From Oecophyllibacter saccharovorans (GTDB taxonomy: Bacteria; Pseudomonadota; Alphaproteobacteria; Acetobacterales; Acetobacteraceae), in the NCBI RefSeq assembly GCF_006542375.1, contig NZ_CP038143.1, positions 1,488,001-1,552,000 on the forward strand: 64,000 bases of DNA, in the 5' to 3' direction. Of the stretch, positions 25,724 through 33,341 are shown piece after piece (position 1 is the stretch's first letter; each line of letters starts with the position of its first letter). The notes below the pieces were generated by a model that was not told where the DNA came from, ran no database searches, and was given only the letters and a program-made list of their open reading frames with translations. The position numbers were made by a program, and so were the translations under genes.

Positions 25724-27285
25724 TGGACCACCTCCACCTTATAGCTGTCGCCGTCTTTGACGACGGTGTGAGGCGTGAGGTAGCGGGGCGGGGCATCCCA
25801 GTCGGCCTGGGTCATGGTGGCCAGCGGCAGCCACGTCAGGGCCGCGTCATCGATGGGGAAGGCACTCCACCCGATGACCTTCACCGGCGTGCTGCCCACG
25901 GTCGTGCCAGCCGGCACGGCAGCCCAGAAATGCACATCCGCGGCCGCCGCCTGCAGCTTGGTGCTGGGAGTAGCCTGCTTGCCATCGATGCGGGCGACGA
26001 AAGTAACGGGAGTGGTTCCCGTGCTGACGGTGTGCGCCTTATGATCCAGCAGCGTGACGCTCACGTCGGTGCTGGTCTCGGTCGGTCCCACCTCGCCGCG
26101 CATGATGACGTTGACCTGCCCGGGCGTGGTGCCAGGCTGTCCGTCCATGACCGCAATCGGGGTCACAGAAGGGTCCAACGCCTGCGGATAGGTGAGCGTG
26201 CAGCCATCGGCGCAGGTAGCCTGGAAGGCTTCCTCGTAGTTGTAAGAAGGGTTGGAGACGCGGATGACGCCCGTACTGTCGGCCTCGGTGAGGAAGCGCT
26301 TGCCCGCGTTGTCTGTGACCGTGCCATCCATGTGGAAGATGGTGAGGGCATACCCACTGGAATCGCGGACGATGACCTGGGCGGTGTTTTTCCTGTCCTT
26401 GCCCACAGACCAGCGAAAGTCCGCAGCCTGCGCCGGGTTGCTAGGGTTCTGTGCTACGAAAAGGGGGGCAGTCATCGCGTTCGTGGCGGTCACTACTGCC
26501 GCATTGACTATATTGAGCGTCGTGTTTCCTTGCGCTGTGAGATCTCCCGTGATCTTACCGCCCGTCAGAGGCAGGTATTTCGACATATCCACGCTGGTGA
26601 CGTAGAGGTCGCCTGCCTTGTCCGCGAGCTTGCCGTCGACGGTCAGGTCGCCCGTGACTTCACCCCCTTTGATGGGCAGATACGTTGCGCCATCTTGCAC
26701 GGTCAGGAAGCGGTTGCCCCAGTTATCGGTGACCGTGCCATCGGGGTGGAAGAAAGTCCCGACTTCGGTGGTGCCGCTGCCAACCCGGATGATGGCCGTG
26801 TTGTCGGTGCCCAGGGTCAGGCGCTGGAGGGCGGCCCACTGAGCGGGGTTTTCGGGGTTCATGATCTCGAGCACGCCGTCAGACGTGATGGCGCCTGTTG
26901 CGCTGATCCGGGCCGCGTTTAGGTTTCCCAGCACCGTGGGGCCGTCCACCTTGAAAGCACCTGTGATCTCACCGCCGGCCAGGGGCAGAAAGCCCGTGCT
27001 GCCGCCGCCGCTGCCCAGGGTGATGTAAAGCGGGTTGGTTTTCGTGCCCACGCGCCGGTCGCCCGAGACGAGCTCGACGGGCGCGCCTGCGCCCATGTTG
27101 GGGCCCGGGTCGGTTCCGGCAGGGGGCGGGGCGGTCAGCGTGGCGATGAGGGGGGCGTTTTTCGTGCCGGCCCCATGGCCGCCGGCCACCAGGGTTACGG
27201 GCGCGCCAGTCTGCGTTTGAGCGAAGGCGGGCGCGCAGGAGAGCGCCAGCCAGGAACAGGCGCCCGCAGAAAGGAATTTGCGCAT
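25720..27285 (-). CDS. Tail-fibre-like protein with an N-terminal signal peptide
   Basis: This 521-residue protein begins MRKFLSAGACSWLALSCAPAFAQ, a textbook Sec signal peptide with an A-F-A cleavage site. Fibre-type repeats follow: FLPLAGGEITGAFKVDG, YLPIKGGEVTGDLTVDG and YLPLTGGKITGDLTAQG, and twice FHxDGTVTDNxGxRFLT. These are the LPL-x-GG-x-xTG repeats of phage side fibres. The C-terminal 180 residues are beta-rich (VTLLDHKAHTVSTGTTPVTF). A signal peptide is unusual for a virion protein, so it may instead be exported or surface-displayed by the lysogen. It is the first gene of the minus-strand fibre/lysis run. Confidence 0.75.
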   Translation of the reverse strand: MRKFLSAGACSWLALSCAPAFAQTQTGAPVTLVAGGHGAGTKNAPLIATLTAPPPAGTDPGPNMGAGAPVELVSGDRRVGTKTNPLYITLGSGGGSTGFLPLAGGEITGAFKVDGPTVLGNLNAARISATGAITSDGVLEIMNPENPAQWAALQRLTLGTDNTAIIRVGSGTTEVGTFFHPDGTVTDNWGNRFLTVQDGATYLPIKGGEVTGDLTVDGKLADKAGDLYVTSVDMSKYLPLTGGKITGDLTAQGNTTLNIVNAAVVTATNAMTAPLFVAQNPSNPAQAADFRWSVGKDRKNTAQVIVRDSSGYALTIFHMDGTVTDNAGKRFLTEADSTGVIRVSNPSYNYEEAFQATCADGCTLTYPQALDPSVTPIAVMDGQPGTTPGQVNVIMRGEVGPTETSTDVSVTLLDHKAHTVSTGTTPVTFVARIDGKQATPSTKLQAAAADVHFWAAVPAGTTVGSTPVKVIGWSAFPIDDAALTWLPLATMTQADWDAPPRYLTPHTVVKDGDSYKVEVVQ

Positions 27286-27509
27286 ACAAGATCATTCAAG
27301 GCTGAAATGTCCCGTCAACGCGTCTGGAAATCCCTTCGCGTCCGTGAGGGGAGATTAGGCAGGCCTTTTCACCACTTCCAAATGAAAGCTTCATGAAAGC
27401 TTTTTCCTGAGCCGTGACTTTCCCAAGCCGACCCCCTAAAGTGCCGGGCGTTCCGGCCTGGTTTCGGAACATTCCTGTTCCACGCGCCAGCCCGAAGTGA
27501 GAAAACAAC

Positions 27510-27821
27510 ATGCACGCACCCCCCCAAGATTTTCCCGCCCTGCAGCTGGTGATTCTTCTCCTGTGGCTGGGCACCTATGCTCTGAGCGCCTATATTCTTA
27601 TGGGCATGGCCTCTTACGCTTGTGTGAAGCGCAAGGGCTTCCGGCGACCCGTTCTCCTGGTGATCGTGTGCCTGCTCTGCTGGCCGGTTCTTATCCTGCT
27701 CGAACTGTTGCGCAGCCCCAACGGCGTGGAGAGTTCCCGGCGACCGATTGAATATGTCGGCATGGGCCTGGCCGCTGTGAACATTCTGCTCCCCGTGCTG
27801 ATGTACCTAAGCCGGCTTTGA
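27510..27821 (+). CDS. Small membrane protein, KRKGF family (member a)
   Basis: This 103-residue protein has three hydrophobic segments and the family core MASYACVKRKGFRRP, WPVLILLELLRSP and RRPIEYVGMG. The basic KRK loop after the first segment should lie in the cytoplasm. It opens the plus-strand array of thirteen paralogs that runs opposite to the flanking phage genes, and follows a 224-bp AT-richer gap. The function is unknown to me; candidates such as immunity, superinfection exclusion or toxin are speculation. Confidence 0.8.
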   Translation: MHAPPQDFPALQLVILLLWLGTYALSAYILMGMASYACVKRKGFRRPVLLVIVCLLCWPVLILLELLRSPNGVESSRRPIEYVGMGLAAVNILLPVLMYLSRL

Positions 27822-27858
27822 AAACCTGCAGTAAAGCTGCCTGCGGTGAAAAGACACC

Positions 27859-28194
27859 ATGACATCATTTTTTGATTACTTCCCGGCGGTCAATGATGTT
27901 GCCCTGAGTATTTCCAACAACAAGTTCCCTGTAGGGGTGCCTGTGGTGGTGCTGGTATTTGTCGGCATCATCGGTCTCAGCACTTTCCTGTGCCTCGCAA
28001 GGAAGGGGTTTTCACCGCTGGAGGTGTGGTTCTTCACCTGTGTGACCGTGTGGCCGGTCCTGATACTGCTTGAACTGTGGCCAAGCGCCGAGGAGGAAAT
28101 CCGGCCTCCCTTTATTTTTGAATATATCGGCCTGGCGATAGCGGCGCTCTCTTTGCTGGGCGGGGTCGTGTTCCTGTTGAACAGATTTGCATGA
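27859..28194 (+). CDS. Small membrane protein, KRKGF family (member b, type C)
   Basis: This 111-residue paralog has FFDYFPAVNDV at the N-terminus, a hydrophobic segment VLVFVGIIGLS, then FLCLARKGFSPLEVWFF, WPVLILLELWPSAEEE and FEYIGLAIAALS. The core loop is RKGF preceded by LA rather than KRKGF. It is closest to member j (33562-33894), sharing the YFP...NDV start and VFVGII segment. Its stop overlaps the start of member c by ATGA, and j is likewise followed by a c-like gene, so b-c and j-k are duplicated two-gene units. Confidence 0.8.
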   Translation: MTSFFDYFPAVNDVALSISNNKFPVGVPVVVLVFVGIIGLSTFLCLARKGFSPLEVWFFTCVTVWPVLILLELWPSAEEEIRPPFIFEYIGLAIAALSLLGGVVFLLNRFA

Positions 28195-28514
28195 ATTCGG
28201 TCGTGACCTCACCCTTGGCCTGTAAACTGATCTCTGTCTTCTTTTCTGCCCTGGAGATCCTGATGCTGATTGCGACAGTCCTGGTCGTGGGAAGGGCAAC
28301 TTACGCCTGTGCGCAGCGCAAAGGCTTTCAGCCGCCCACCCTCTGGGGCATTCTGGGAGCGATATTCTGGCTTTATCTTCCCATTCTCGAACTCACGGAC
28401 GCCACCACGCCGGAAAAGATCTCCCCACGCCCGGTTGAATATATCAGCTGGATTGTTTTCTGCCTGATGATTGCAAGCGTTGTTCTTGCCTCTGGTTTTC
28501 AGACCCCTCCCTGA
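28191..28514 (+). CDS. Small membrane protein, KRKGF family (member c, type D)
   Basis: This 107-residue paralog has one hydrophobic segment before ATYACAQRKGFQPPTLWG, a second with ILGAIFWLYLPILELTD, then TTPEKISPRPVEYISW and a third segment. The loop is QRKGF. It is most like member k (33928-34218), which shares LW-G-x-LG-x-x-FW, ILE-x-x-D and PEK-x-x-PR-x-x-EYI. It is translationally coupled to member b by ATGA. Confidence 0.8.
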   Translation: MNSVVTSPLACKLISVFFSALEILMLIATVLVVGRATYACAQRKGFQPPTLWGILGAIFWLYLPILELTDATTPEKISPRPVEYISWIVFCLMIASVVLASGFQTPP

Positions 28515-28584
28515 TTCCGGGCGCAGCCCTGTAAATGTGTCGCTTTTGTTTTTGGATTGGTTCACGGTAACCAGAAAGAGATAT

Positions 28585-28908
28585 ATGATTACAACCTCAT
28601 CCTTGTTGCCCATAATTTACAGTCTTATCTATCCACCCATTACAGTTTCTCCCCTAATGCTGGGGCTGGATCTTCTTGTCGGGGCGGCAGCTTATATTTG
28701 CGCGAAGCGTAAAGATTTCAGTCCGGTTATTCTATGGGTAGCGGTTTGTGTGGTCGTATGGCCCTGTCTGATCGTGCTTGAAGTTTGCCGCAGCCAGGCG
28801 GCTGAAAAGAGACCTCTGAAGCCAGTGGAATATTTTGGCCTGGCCGCTGCAGTAATTGTCTTGGCATTTCCGTCAGTGGTATTGCATCTCATGGCCTATA
28901 AGCCCTGA
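28585..28908 (+). CDS. Small membrane protein, KRKGF family (member d, type B)
   Basis: This is a 107-residue paralog from ATG 28585, which follows AGAAAGAG; an upstream in-frame start at 28471 would run through the end of member c and is rejected. It has LLVGAAAYICAKRKDFSPVI, VVWPCLIVLEVCRSQ and EKRPLKPVEYFGLAAA. Members f, h and l are its closest relatives. Like them it is followed within about 75-105 bp by an A-type or similar gene, here member e. Confidence 0.8.
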   Translation: MITTSSLLPIIYSLIYPPITVSPLMLGLDLLVGAAAYICAKRKDFSPVILWVAVCVVVWPCLIVLEVCRSQAAEKRPLKPVEYFGLAAAVIVLAFPSVVLHLMAYKP

Positions 28909-28989
28909 AAGCAGGAAGTAGCCTTGCAAGTTGAAGGCTCTGCACGGCTGGTATTAAGCTCGGAGAAGAGCGACGTTTGAGAGGATGAC

Positions 28990-29412
28990 ATGCCTTCAGA
29001 AGCCCAGAAACATTCAGGAAAAGGTTTCCTGCTCAAATGGGTAGTGCCACTTATGATTGGTATTATCTTTGGCATTCTTCTTGGCGGAAACATTTATCTC
29101 AGGGTGAGAAATGAAATCCAGTCACCGGATGATTGGTTCTATGCGTGCGTGCTGCTCCCTGTCAGTCTGTCGATCCTGTCCACGCTTGTAGGCAAGGGCA
29201 CTTACGCCTGCGTTAAGCGCAAAGGGTTTCATCCTTTCATGCCTTGGGCGATTGTGGGCGCTCTCTTCTGGCCCACCCTGATCCTACTGGAGTTATGGCC
29301 GCGCGGGGTCAGGTCTGAAAAGACTTCCCCAGGCGTCATTGAATATATCGGCATGGGCTTGGCCGCTTTGATCGTTCTACTCATCGTGCTGGGGTGCCTA
29401 AGCCGGCTTTGA
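28990..29412 (+). CDS. Small membrane protein, KRKGF family (member e, type A)
   Basis: This 140-residue paralog has an extra N-terminal half: MPSEAQKHSGKGFLLKW, a transmembrane segment (PLMIGIIFGILLGGNIYL), then a short polar loop. The core is TYACVKRKGFHPFMPWAIVG, WPTLILLELWPRG, EKTSPGVIEYIGMG. Four hydrophobic segments are predicted. GAGAGGATGAC precedes the ATG. It is the near twin of member g (29947-30378). Confidence 0.82.
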   Translation: MPSEAQKHSGKGFLLKWVVPLMIGIIFGILLGGNIYLRVRNEIQSPDDWFYACVLLPVSLSILSTLVGKGTYACVKRKGFHPFMPWAIVGALFWPTLILLELWPRGVRSEKTSPGVIEYIGMGLAALIVLLIVLGCLSRL

Positions 29413-29540
29413 TCAGCCCCACGGTCGGCAAGGGCCTCTGACTTGTGGGGATTGTGGGCCCAGAAGCCCAGAAGCCTTACTGATATTTCAGGGTGCGGCC
29501 TTGTAAAGGCGTCCCTGCCGGAAAGGAATAAAAGAACTAT

Positions 29541-29867
29541 ATGAGTTCAGCTTTACAGTGGCTTCCCGTCATCAACAGGATTGCCTATCCCAATATTATC
29601 GCTACACCCCTGGTCCTGGGGTTGGACCTTCTCGTCGGCGTGGCGGCTTATACTTGCGTGAAGCGCAAGGATTTCAGCCCGGTCATTCTATGGGTGGCGG
29701 TATGTGTTTCGGTATGGCCCTGTCTGATCGTGCTTGAACTGTGCCGCAGCCCGAACCCTGAAAAAACGCCCATGAAGCCAGTGGAATATTTCGGCCTGGC
29801 TGCTGCAGTATTGGACTTGGTCGTTCTACCGCTGGGAATGTACCTCATGCTGTACCATACATTCTGA
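29541..29867 (+). CDS. Small membrane protein, KRKGF family (member f, type B)
   Basis: This 108-residue paralog is almost the same as member d in its core: LLVGVAAYTCVKRKDFSPVI, VWPCLIVLELCRSPNPEK, PVEYFGLAAA. The N-terminal segment INRIAYPNIIATPLVLGLDL also parallels d. GGAAAGGAATAAAAG precedes ATG 29541. With member g it repeats the d-e module. Confidence 0.82.
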   Translation: MSSALQWLPVINRIAYPNIIATPLVLGLDLLVGVAAYTCVKRKDFSPVILWVAVCVSVWPCLIVLELCRSPNPEKTPMKPVEYFGLAAAVLDLVVLPLGMYLMLYHTF

Positions 29868-29946
29868 AGGATGAATGGCTTCCTGCAGGTCGAAAACCCT
29901 TCAGGCCCGCGATTACATGATTACATAATGATTATTGAGAAATAAC

Positions 29947-30378
29947 ATGACTTTAGAAGTCCGGAAACATTCAGGCGCTGGTTTCTTCATCAGATGGGTG
30001 GCCCCCCTTATGATCGGAGTGGGCGTCGGGCTTTTCGTGGGCGGTTGTATTTACCTCAGCGCGAGAAGCGAAATCCCCTCAACGGCTGACTGGATCTATC
30101 CCTGCCTGGTGTTTCCGGTCATTTTTTCCCTCCTGGCCACGCTTGTAGGCATGGGAACTTACGCCTGCGTGAAGCGCAAGGGGTTTCATCCTTTCATGCC
30201 CTGGGCGATTGTGGGCGCTCTCTTCTGGCCCACCCTGATCATACTGGAGTTATGGCCGCGCGGGGCCAGGTCTGAAAAGACTTCCCCAAGCGTCATTGAA
30301 TATATCGCGATGGGTCTCGTCTGCGTGTGTTGCTATATCTATTTCGCACATCCCTTCCAGAATTTAGGCACCAAATGA
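29947..30378 (+). CDS. Small membrane protein, KRKGF family (member g, type A, altered C-terminus)
   Basis: This is a 143-residue twin of member e: MTLEVRKHSGAGFFIRW, then TYACVKRKGFHPFMPWAIVG, WPTLIILELWPRGARSEK and PSVIEYIAMG. After EYIAMG the sequence stops matching e and ends CVCCYIYFAHPFQNLGTK, so its last membrane segment has been replaced, probably by recombination or a frameshift. ATG 29947 is chosen to match the start of member e; a TTG at 29935 is less likely. Confidence 0.8.
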   Translation: MTLEVRKHSGAGFFIRWVAPLMIGVGVGLFVGGCIYLSARSEIPSTADWIYPCLVFPVIFSLLATLVGMGTYACVKRKGFHPFMPWAIVGALFWPTLIILELWPRGARSEKTSPSVIEYIAMGLVCVCCYIYFAHPFQNLGTK

Positions 30379-30390
30379 GGGAAGGAGCCG

Positions 30391-30480
30391 TTATTCTCTC
30401 TCGGCCGAGCTGTATCTGCGTTTCAGCCCGCCGGTAAGATCGTCCTTCAGCCTGTCCGCAGCGCCCTGAAAGAAGTTGTC
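30391..30480 (-). pseudogene. Possible remnant of a phage gene 3' end
   Basis: The minus strand reads DNFFQGAADRLKDDLTGGLK followed by RRYSSAERE and a stop, an open stretch with the composition of a protein C-terminus. It has no start of its own. It resembles in style the K-E-N-F-V-K-G-A-G-K-S-L-G-K-D end of the minus-strand gene at 34349-35311. It may be what is left of a similar gene after array rearrangement. Confidence 0.3.
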
Positions 30481-30571
30481 TTTTCACGCAGCCGGCTTGC
30501 TGGCGTTTACTGAACGTTACACAGGCGTTCTGTTTTCAGACCCCCTGAAATATGAAGGGCAGCAGCCCGTC

Positions 30572-30600
30572 TTGCGTGTGGCCCAGGCCTGTGCCAGTCT
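30572..30600 (+). promoter_or_regulatory. Promoter of element R1
   Basis: TTGCGT (30572-30577), a 17-nt spacer and CAGTCT (30595-30600), then 7 nt to the GGAAG start of R1. The same geometry is kept in all eight copies. Confidence 0.6.
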
Positions 30601-30607
30601 TTTCAGC

Positions 30608-30739
30608 GGAAGAAAGCGGTGCAGTTGCAGTGTTATCGCCAGAAGTAGCAGTCAATTTATCTCTGGCGTCCGAAGATCCGGCGTCTGACTGCTTGATGCC
30701 GCAAAAGGGTGTTTTCGCGCCCCTTTACCGCTTTCTTTC
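30608..30739 (+). ncRNA. Structured RNA element R1 (novel family, copy 1)
   Basis: This 132-nt element begins GGAAGAAAGCGGT and ends ACCGCTTTCTTTC, which pair as the closing stem. Arm 2 is CGCCAGA/TCTGGCG with loop AGTAGCAGTCAATTTATC. Arm 3 is CGGCGTC/GATGCCG with loop TGACTGCTT. Arm 4 is AAAGGG with CCCTTT. The loops of arms 2 and 3 can pair over 8 bp (AGCAGTCA with TGACTGCT), the longest match of all copies. Its 3' end overlaps the last codons of the convergent gene at 30725-31666. The bases at 30481-30570 show nothing else. Confidence 0.75.
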
Positions 30740-31666
30740 ACTCCCGGGTTTGAGGGCGGTCCAGCAATAGGTGACCAATCGGTGCCCCAAAGCCACTGCC
30801 ATCCAGGCCAGGCTATTGAAAAGGGGGATAAAAAAGGACTCACCGGAGCGCGGCGTGCCCTGCAGGAAAGTGGTGCCGATCTCTGCCAGGTCTTTTATGT
30901 CGTCAGAGCCCTGGTCGATCCGGTCTCCGTACACATCCAGCAGGACCTCGTCGAGCTTGTAGGGCGCAAACATGCTGTAATTGTTGCGGAGCCGGGCCAG
31001 CTCCCGGAGAACCAGCAGGTTCTTCTCCTGTTGCCGCACTTTCCTGAAACTAGCCAGTGCTTCCTCCTGACCTTTGCGGAGCAGGGTGGTTTCCAGCGTG
31101 TCGTCCAGCACATCTTTGAGGGCTCTGGAGAAGTGGGCGATGTCGGGGTCATAGGACTTCATGGCGCTCATCAGATCTTCACCCAGGCGTGTGAAAGCCA
31201 GATACTGTTCACTGCTGAGCGTTCCGTCGCGGGTTTGCTGCAGAAGATCCTGGGCCAGTTTCTGGACCGGAACCGTGGCCTTGGGCAGGCTGCCCCTGTC
31301 CGCCTTTTCTACAACCTGCTTGAGACGGGCGGTAAAGTCGGGTCCTGTCTCAATGACAGTATTGCTCAGGATATCCTGAAGACGCTGCTCCTGGTCCAGA
31401 ACACCCTGACGAAACATTGCATACGACAGATACGCATTGCCCTGCTCCAACCCGGTTGTTCTGACAAGGGCCCGTATGAACTGCCTGAACTGCTCCGGGA
31501 GGGTTCTTTGAGCGTCGAAAGCCAGGGCAGTTCTTTCCAGGACCGGGGCATCAGTGACCTGAGCGGGGCGCAGGTTGATGCCGTAATGCGCCTGGGCTTT
31601 CCGCGCCAGGCAGGCGCGTTCGGGACTGCTTTCATCGCCGGTCAGCCAGAAATTGACAACTGCCAT
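30725..31666 (-). CDS. Phage-type protein of unknown function, 313 aa
   Basis: This soluble, mostly helical protein starts MAVVNFWLTGDESSPERACL behind GAGGAGA. Long Arg/Glu/Leu-rich helices fill the middle (EEALASFRKVRQQEKNLLVL). A single weakly hydrophobic stretch near the end (FFIPLFNSLAWMAVALGHRL) could insert in a membrane. It lies on the minus strand, like the phage structural genes but opposite to the small-membrane-protein array in which it sits, and R1 and R2 flank it. Its final residues G-S-E-R-K-R are encoded by the R1 3' arm, so the stop was probably acquired when R1 arrived. I do not recognise the family. Confidence 0.7.
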   Translation of the reverse strand: MAVVNFWLTGDESSPERACLARKAQAHYGINLRPAQVTDAPVLERTALAFDAQRTLPEQFRQFIRALVRTTGLEQGNAYLSYAMFRQGVLDQEQRLQDILSNTVIETGPDFTARLKQVVEKADRGSLPKATVPVQKLAQDLLQQTRDGTLSSEQYLAFTRLGEDLMSAMKSYDPDIAHFSRALKDVLDDTLETTLLRKGQEEALASFRKVRQQEKNLLVLRELARLRNNYSMFAPYKLDEVLLDVYGDRIDQGSDDIKDLAEIGTTFLQGTPRSGESFFIPLFNSLAWMAVALGHRLVTYCWTALKPGSERKR

Positions 31667-31792
31667 GGCAAGGTCTCCTCAAGTGCAGGGTGGACCGGGT
31701 CATAGCACGTGCACCGGACTGATCGTAAACGTTCCCTGTGACCGACAGCGACGCTCAGGAAAGAGAGAGGACCTTCAAAAAACTTGAAAGCA

Positions 31793-31821
31793 TTGCGTCA
31801 TTGCACGGGATATGTCAGCTT
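31793..31821 (+). promoter_or_regulatory. Promoter of element R2
   Basis: TTGCGT (31793-31798), a 17-nt spacer and CAGCTT (31816-31821), then 7 nt to the R2 start. Confidence 0.55.
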
Positions 31822-31828
31822 CGTCAGC

Positions 31829-31973
31829 GGAAGAAAGCGGCGCTAGTGGGCCGTTTGCCAGAAGCAGCAGTCAAATCATCTCTGGCAAACAATGATCCGG
31901 CGTCGGACTGCCTGATGCCGCAAAAGGGGGCATCCCCAATCGGATGATTCGCTCCCCTTTACCGCTTTCCTCC
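31829..31973 (+). ncRNA. Structured RNA element R2 (copy 2)
   Basis: This 145-nt copy has closing stem GGAAGAAAGCGG/CCGCTTTCCTCC (one mismatch). Arm 2 is TTTGCCAGA/TCTGGCAAA, extended by compensatory pairs relative to R1. Arm 3 is CGGCGTC/GATGCCG. Arm 4 is AAAGGGG/CCCCTTT with inner CATCC/GGATG. The GCAGTC and GACTGC loops are complementary. R2 and R3 form a tandem pair 82 nt apart, and R7-R8 repeat that arrangement with similar spacer sequence. The stretch 31667-31792 before it shows no gene. Confidence 0.75.
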
Positions 31974-32019
31974 AACGCTTCAGATAATTCGCCCTGATTT
32001 ACGCAAAAGCGCCTGGGAA

Positions 32020-32048
32020 TTGCGCCTGAGCGTGGCGTGTGACATTCA
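32020..32048 (+). promoter_or_regulatory. Promoter of element R3
   Basis: TTGCGC (32020-32025), a 17-nt spacer and CATTCA (32043-32048), then 7 nt to the R3 start. Confidence 0.55.
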
Positions 32049-32055
32049 CGATGAT

Positions 32056-32199
32056 GGAAGAAAGCGGCGAGTAGCGTTCGACTTGTCAGAGGCAGCAGTC
32101 ATTTTGGCTCTGACAGGAAAGCTCCGGCGTCGGACTGCATGGCGTCGCAAAAGGGAACGGCCTTAAAGGACGGTGCGCACTCTTTTGTCGTTTTCTTTC
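32056..32199 (+). ncRNA. Structured RNA element R3 (copy 3, most divergent)
   Basis: In this 144-nt copy the 3' arm has drifted to TCGTTTTCTTTC yet still pairs with GGAAGAAAGCGG through G-U pairs. Arm 2 is TGTCAGAG/CTCTGACA, a covarying replacement of the GCCAGA/TCTGGC of other copies. Arm 3 is CGGCGTC/GGCGTCG with G-U pairs. Arm 4 keeps AAAAG/CTTTT with a new inner hairpin. The loops GCAGTC/GACTGC are unchanged. Pairing kept despite sequence change is the best evidence for an RNA-level function. The 100 nt to member h hold nothing else recognised. Confidence 0.75.
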
Positions 32200-32304
32200 A
32201 CCTGCTCACCTCTTAAAAGAAGGCCGGTCCTGCAAGAAATCTTTCTTGAAGGATCCTGGAAAGCTGCAGGTGAATTCCTGCCTGGCATAAAAGGGAAGGG
32301 TGGA

Positions 32305-32658
32305 ATGCTGCCGTTGAAGTGGGACAGGGTGCAGGATTTTTTTGAGAACCTGCCGGTAATCTTTTTAATCGCCCATCCTAATATCATAACGCTTATTCTG
32401 CTGGTTCTGGATCTGCTGGTCGGTCTGGGCACTTACAACTGTGTGAAGCGCAAGGGATTCGGGCCGGTCAGCCTTTGGGTCGTGGTCTGTGTCGTCATGT
32501 GGCCCTGCCTGGCCGTACTTGAGCTGTGCCACAGCCGTAAAGCTGAAAAGAGTGCGCCTACCCTCATGGAATACACTCTTCTGGGCCTGACTCTGGGCCT
32601 GTTACTATTTATTACAATCTGTTTTTTCGTTCAGGCAGCTACTTCTAAAAGCATCTGA
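32305..32658 (+). CDS. Small membrane protein, KRKGF family (member h, type B)
   Basis: This 117-residue paralog starts MLPLKWDRVQDFFENLPVIF at ATG 32305 after GGGAAGGGTGGA; a longer reading frame from 32173 would include the end of R3 and is rejected. The core is LLVGLGTYNCVKRKGFGPVS, MWPCLAVLELCHSRKAEK and TLMEYTLLGL. The EYxG motif is altered to EYTL. It is followed 75 bp later by member i, repeating the two-gene module of d-e and f-g. Confidence 0.8.
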   Translation: MLPLKWDRVQDFFENLPVIFLIAHPNIITLILLVLDLLVGLGTYNCVKRKGFGPVSLWVVVCVVMWPCLAVLELCHSRKAEKSAPTLMEYTLLGLTLGLLLFITICFFVQAATSKSI

Positions 32659-32733
32659 CTGAAAAACGTAACGGGCCAGTCAGGTCTTGTAGGGAGTGGG
32701 CTAGGCTTGCCGACAGCAATCTGAGAGGATGAT

Positions 32734-33042
32734 ATGGCCCCAAGTGGTCAAGAATACTCAATAATTTCCTTGGTTCTCAAAGGGGCTTCTTCTCCTTGGG
32801 TTTGTTTACTTGTAGGAATTCTGGCAGGGGTAGCCACTTATGCTTGCGTGAAGCGCAAGGAATTTTATCCTTGTATGCCCTGGTCGGTCGTATGCGCATT
32901 CTTCTGCCCTGGTCTGGTCGTGCTGGAGCTGTGGCCCCGTAGCACGGGCGCGGAAAAGACCTCTCCCGCACCGATTGAGTATTTCACTACAGCCGTGGTG
33001 TTATTGGTCTGTCTGTGTCAGTTCATCGCGTACTTTTTTTAG
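32734..33042 (+). CDS. Small membrane protein, KRKGF family (member i, type A-like)
   Basis: This 102-residue paralog has VGILAGVATYACVKRKEFYP, CMPWSVVCAFFCPGLVVLEL, WPRSTGAEKTSPAPIEYFTT. It shares the C/F-M-P-W, LELWPR and EKTSP features of e and g but lacks their extra N-terminal segment. GAGAGGATGAT precedes the ATG, almost as in member e. Confidence 0.8.
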   Translation: MAPSGQEYSIISLVLKGASSPWVCLLVGILAGVATYACVKRKEFYPCMPWSVVCAFFCPGLVVLELWPRSTGAEKTSPAPIEYFTTAVVLLVCLCQFIAYFF

Positions 33043-33157
33043 GTTCCTGAAGTGAGCCGCGTTTCATTTTGCTACCGAACCATATTCCCGGCCCCCGCTG
33101 AGAAACCAGGGGGCTTTGCAGAGGGGAGCGCCCAGTTGCGCCATGGCTCGGCCGAAC

Positions 33158-33186
33158 TTGCGTGTGGCCCAGGCCTGTGCCAGTCT
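33158..33186 (+). promoter_or_regulatory. Promoter of element R4
   Basis: TTGCGT (33158-33163), a 17-nt spacer and CAGTCT (33181-33186), then 7 nt to the R4 start. The spacer is the same as in R1. Confidence 0.6.
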
Positions 33187-33193
33187 TTCCAGC

Positions 33194-33341
33194 GGAAGAA
33201 AGCGGCGCAGTTGCAGTGGTATCGCCAGAAGTAGCAGTCAACTCATCTCTGGCGTGCAAAGATCCGGCGTCGGGCTGTTTGATGCCGCAAAAGGGAGGCA
33301 TCCCCAAAAGGATGAGGCGCGCCCCTTTACCGCTTTCTTTC
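33194..33341 (+). ncRNA. Structured RNA element R4 (copy 4)
   Basis: This 148-nt copy is closest to R1, including the upstream 35 nt. Arm 2 is CGCCAGA/TCTGGCG. The arm 3 loop reads GGGCTGTT, yet it still pairs with AGCAGTC through two G-U pairs. Arm 4 has an inner CATCC/GGATG. It lies between the h-i and j-k modules. The remaining bases of this intergenic stretch (33043-33157 and 33342-33561) show no gene. Confidence 0.75.

Noticed and set aside
30608-30739. R elements as tRNA or tmRNA genes
   Set aside because: Although the layout is cloverleaf-like, there is no acceptor CCA, T-loop GTTCRA, or anticodon arm of proper size, and the length is about twice that of a tRNA.
32173-32304. N-terminal extension of member h into R3
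   Set aside because: It would encode part of R3, has no counterpart in paralogs, and a good ribosome site precedes ATG 32305.
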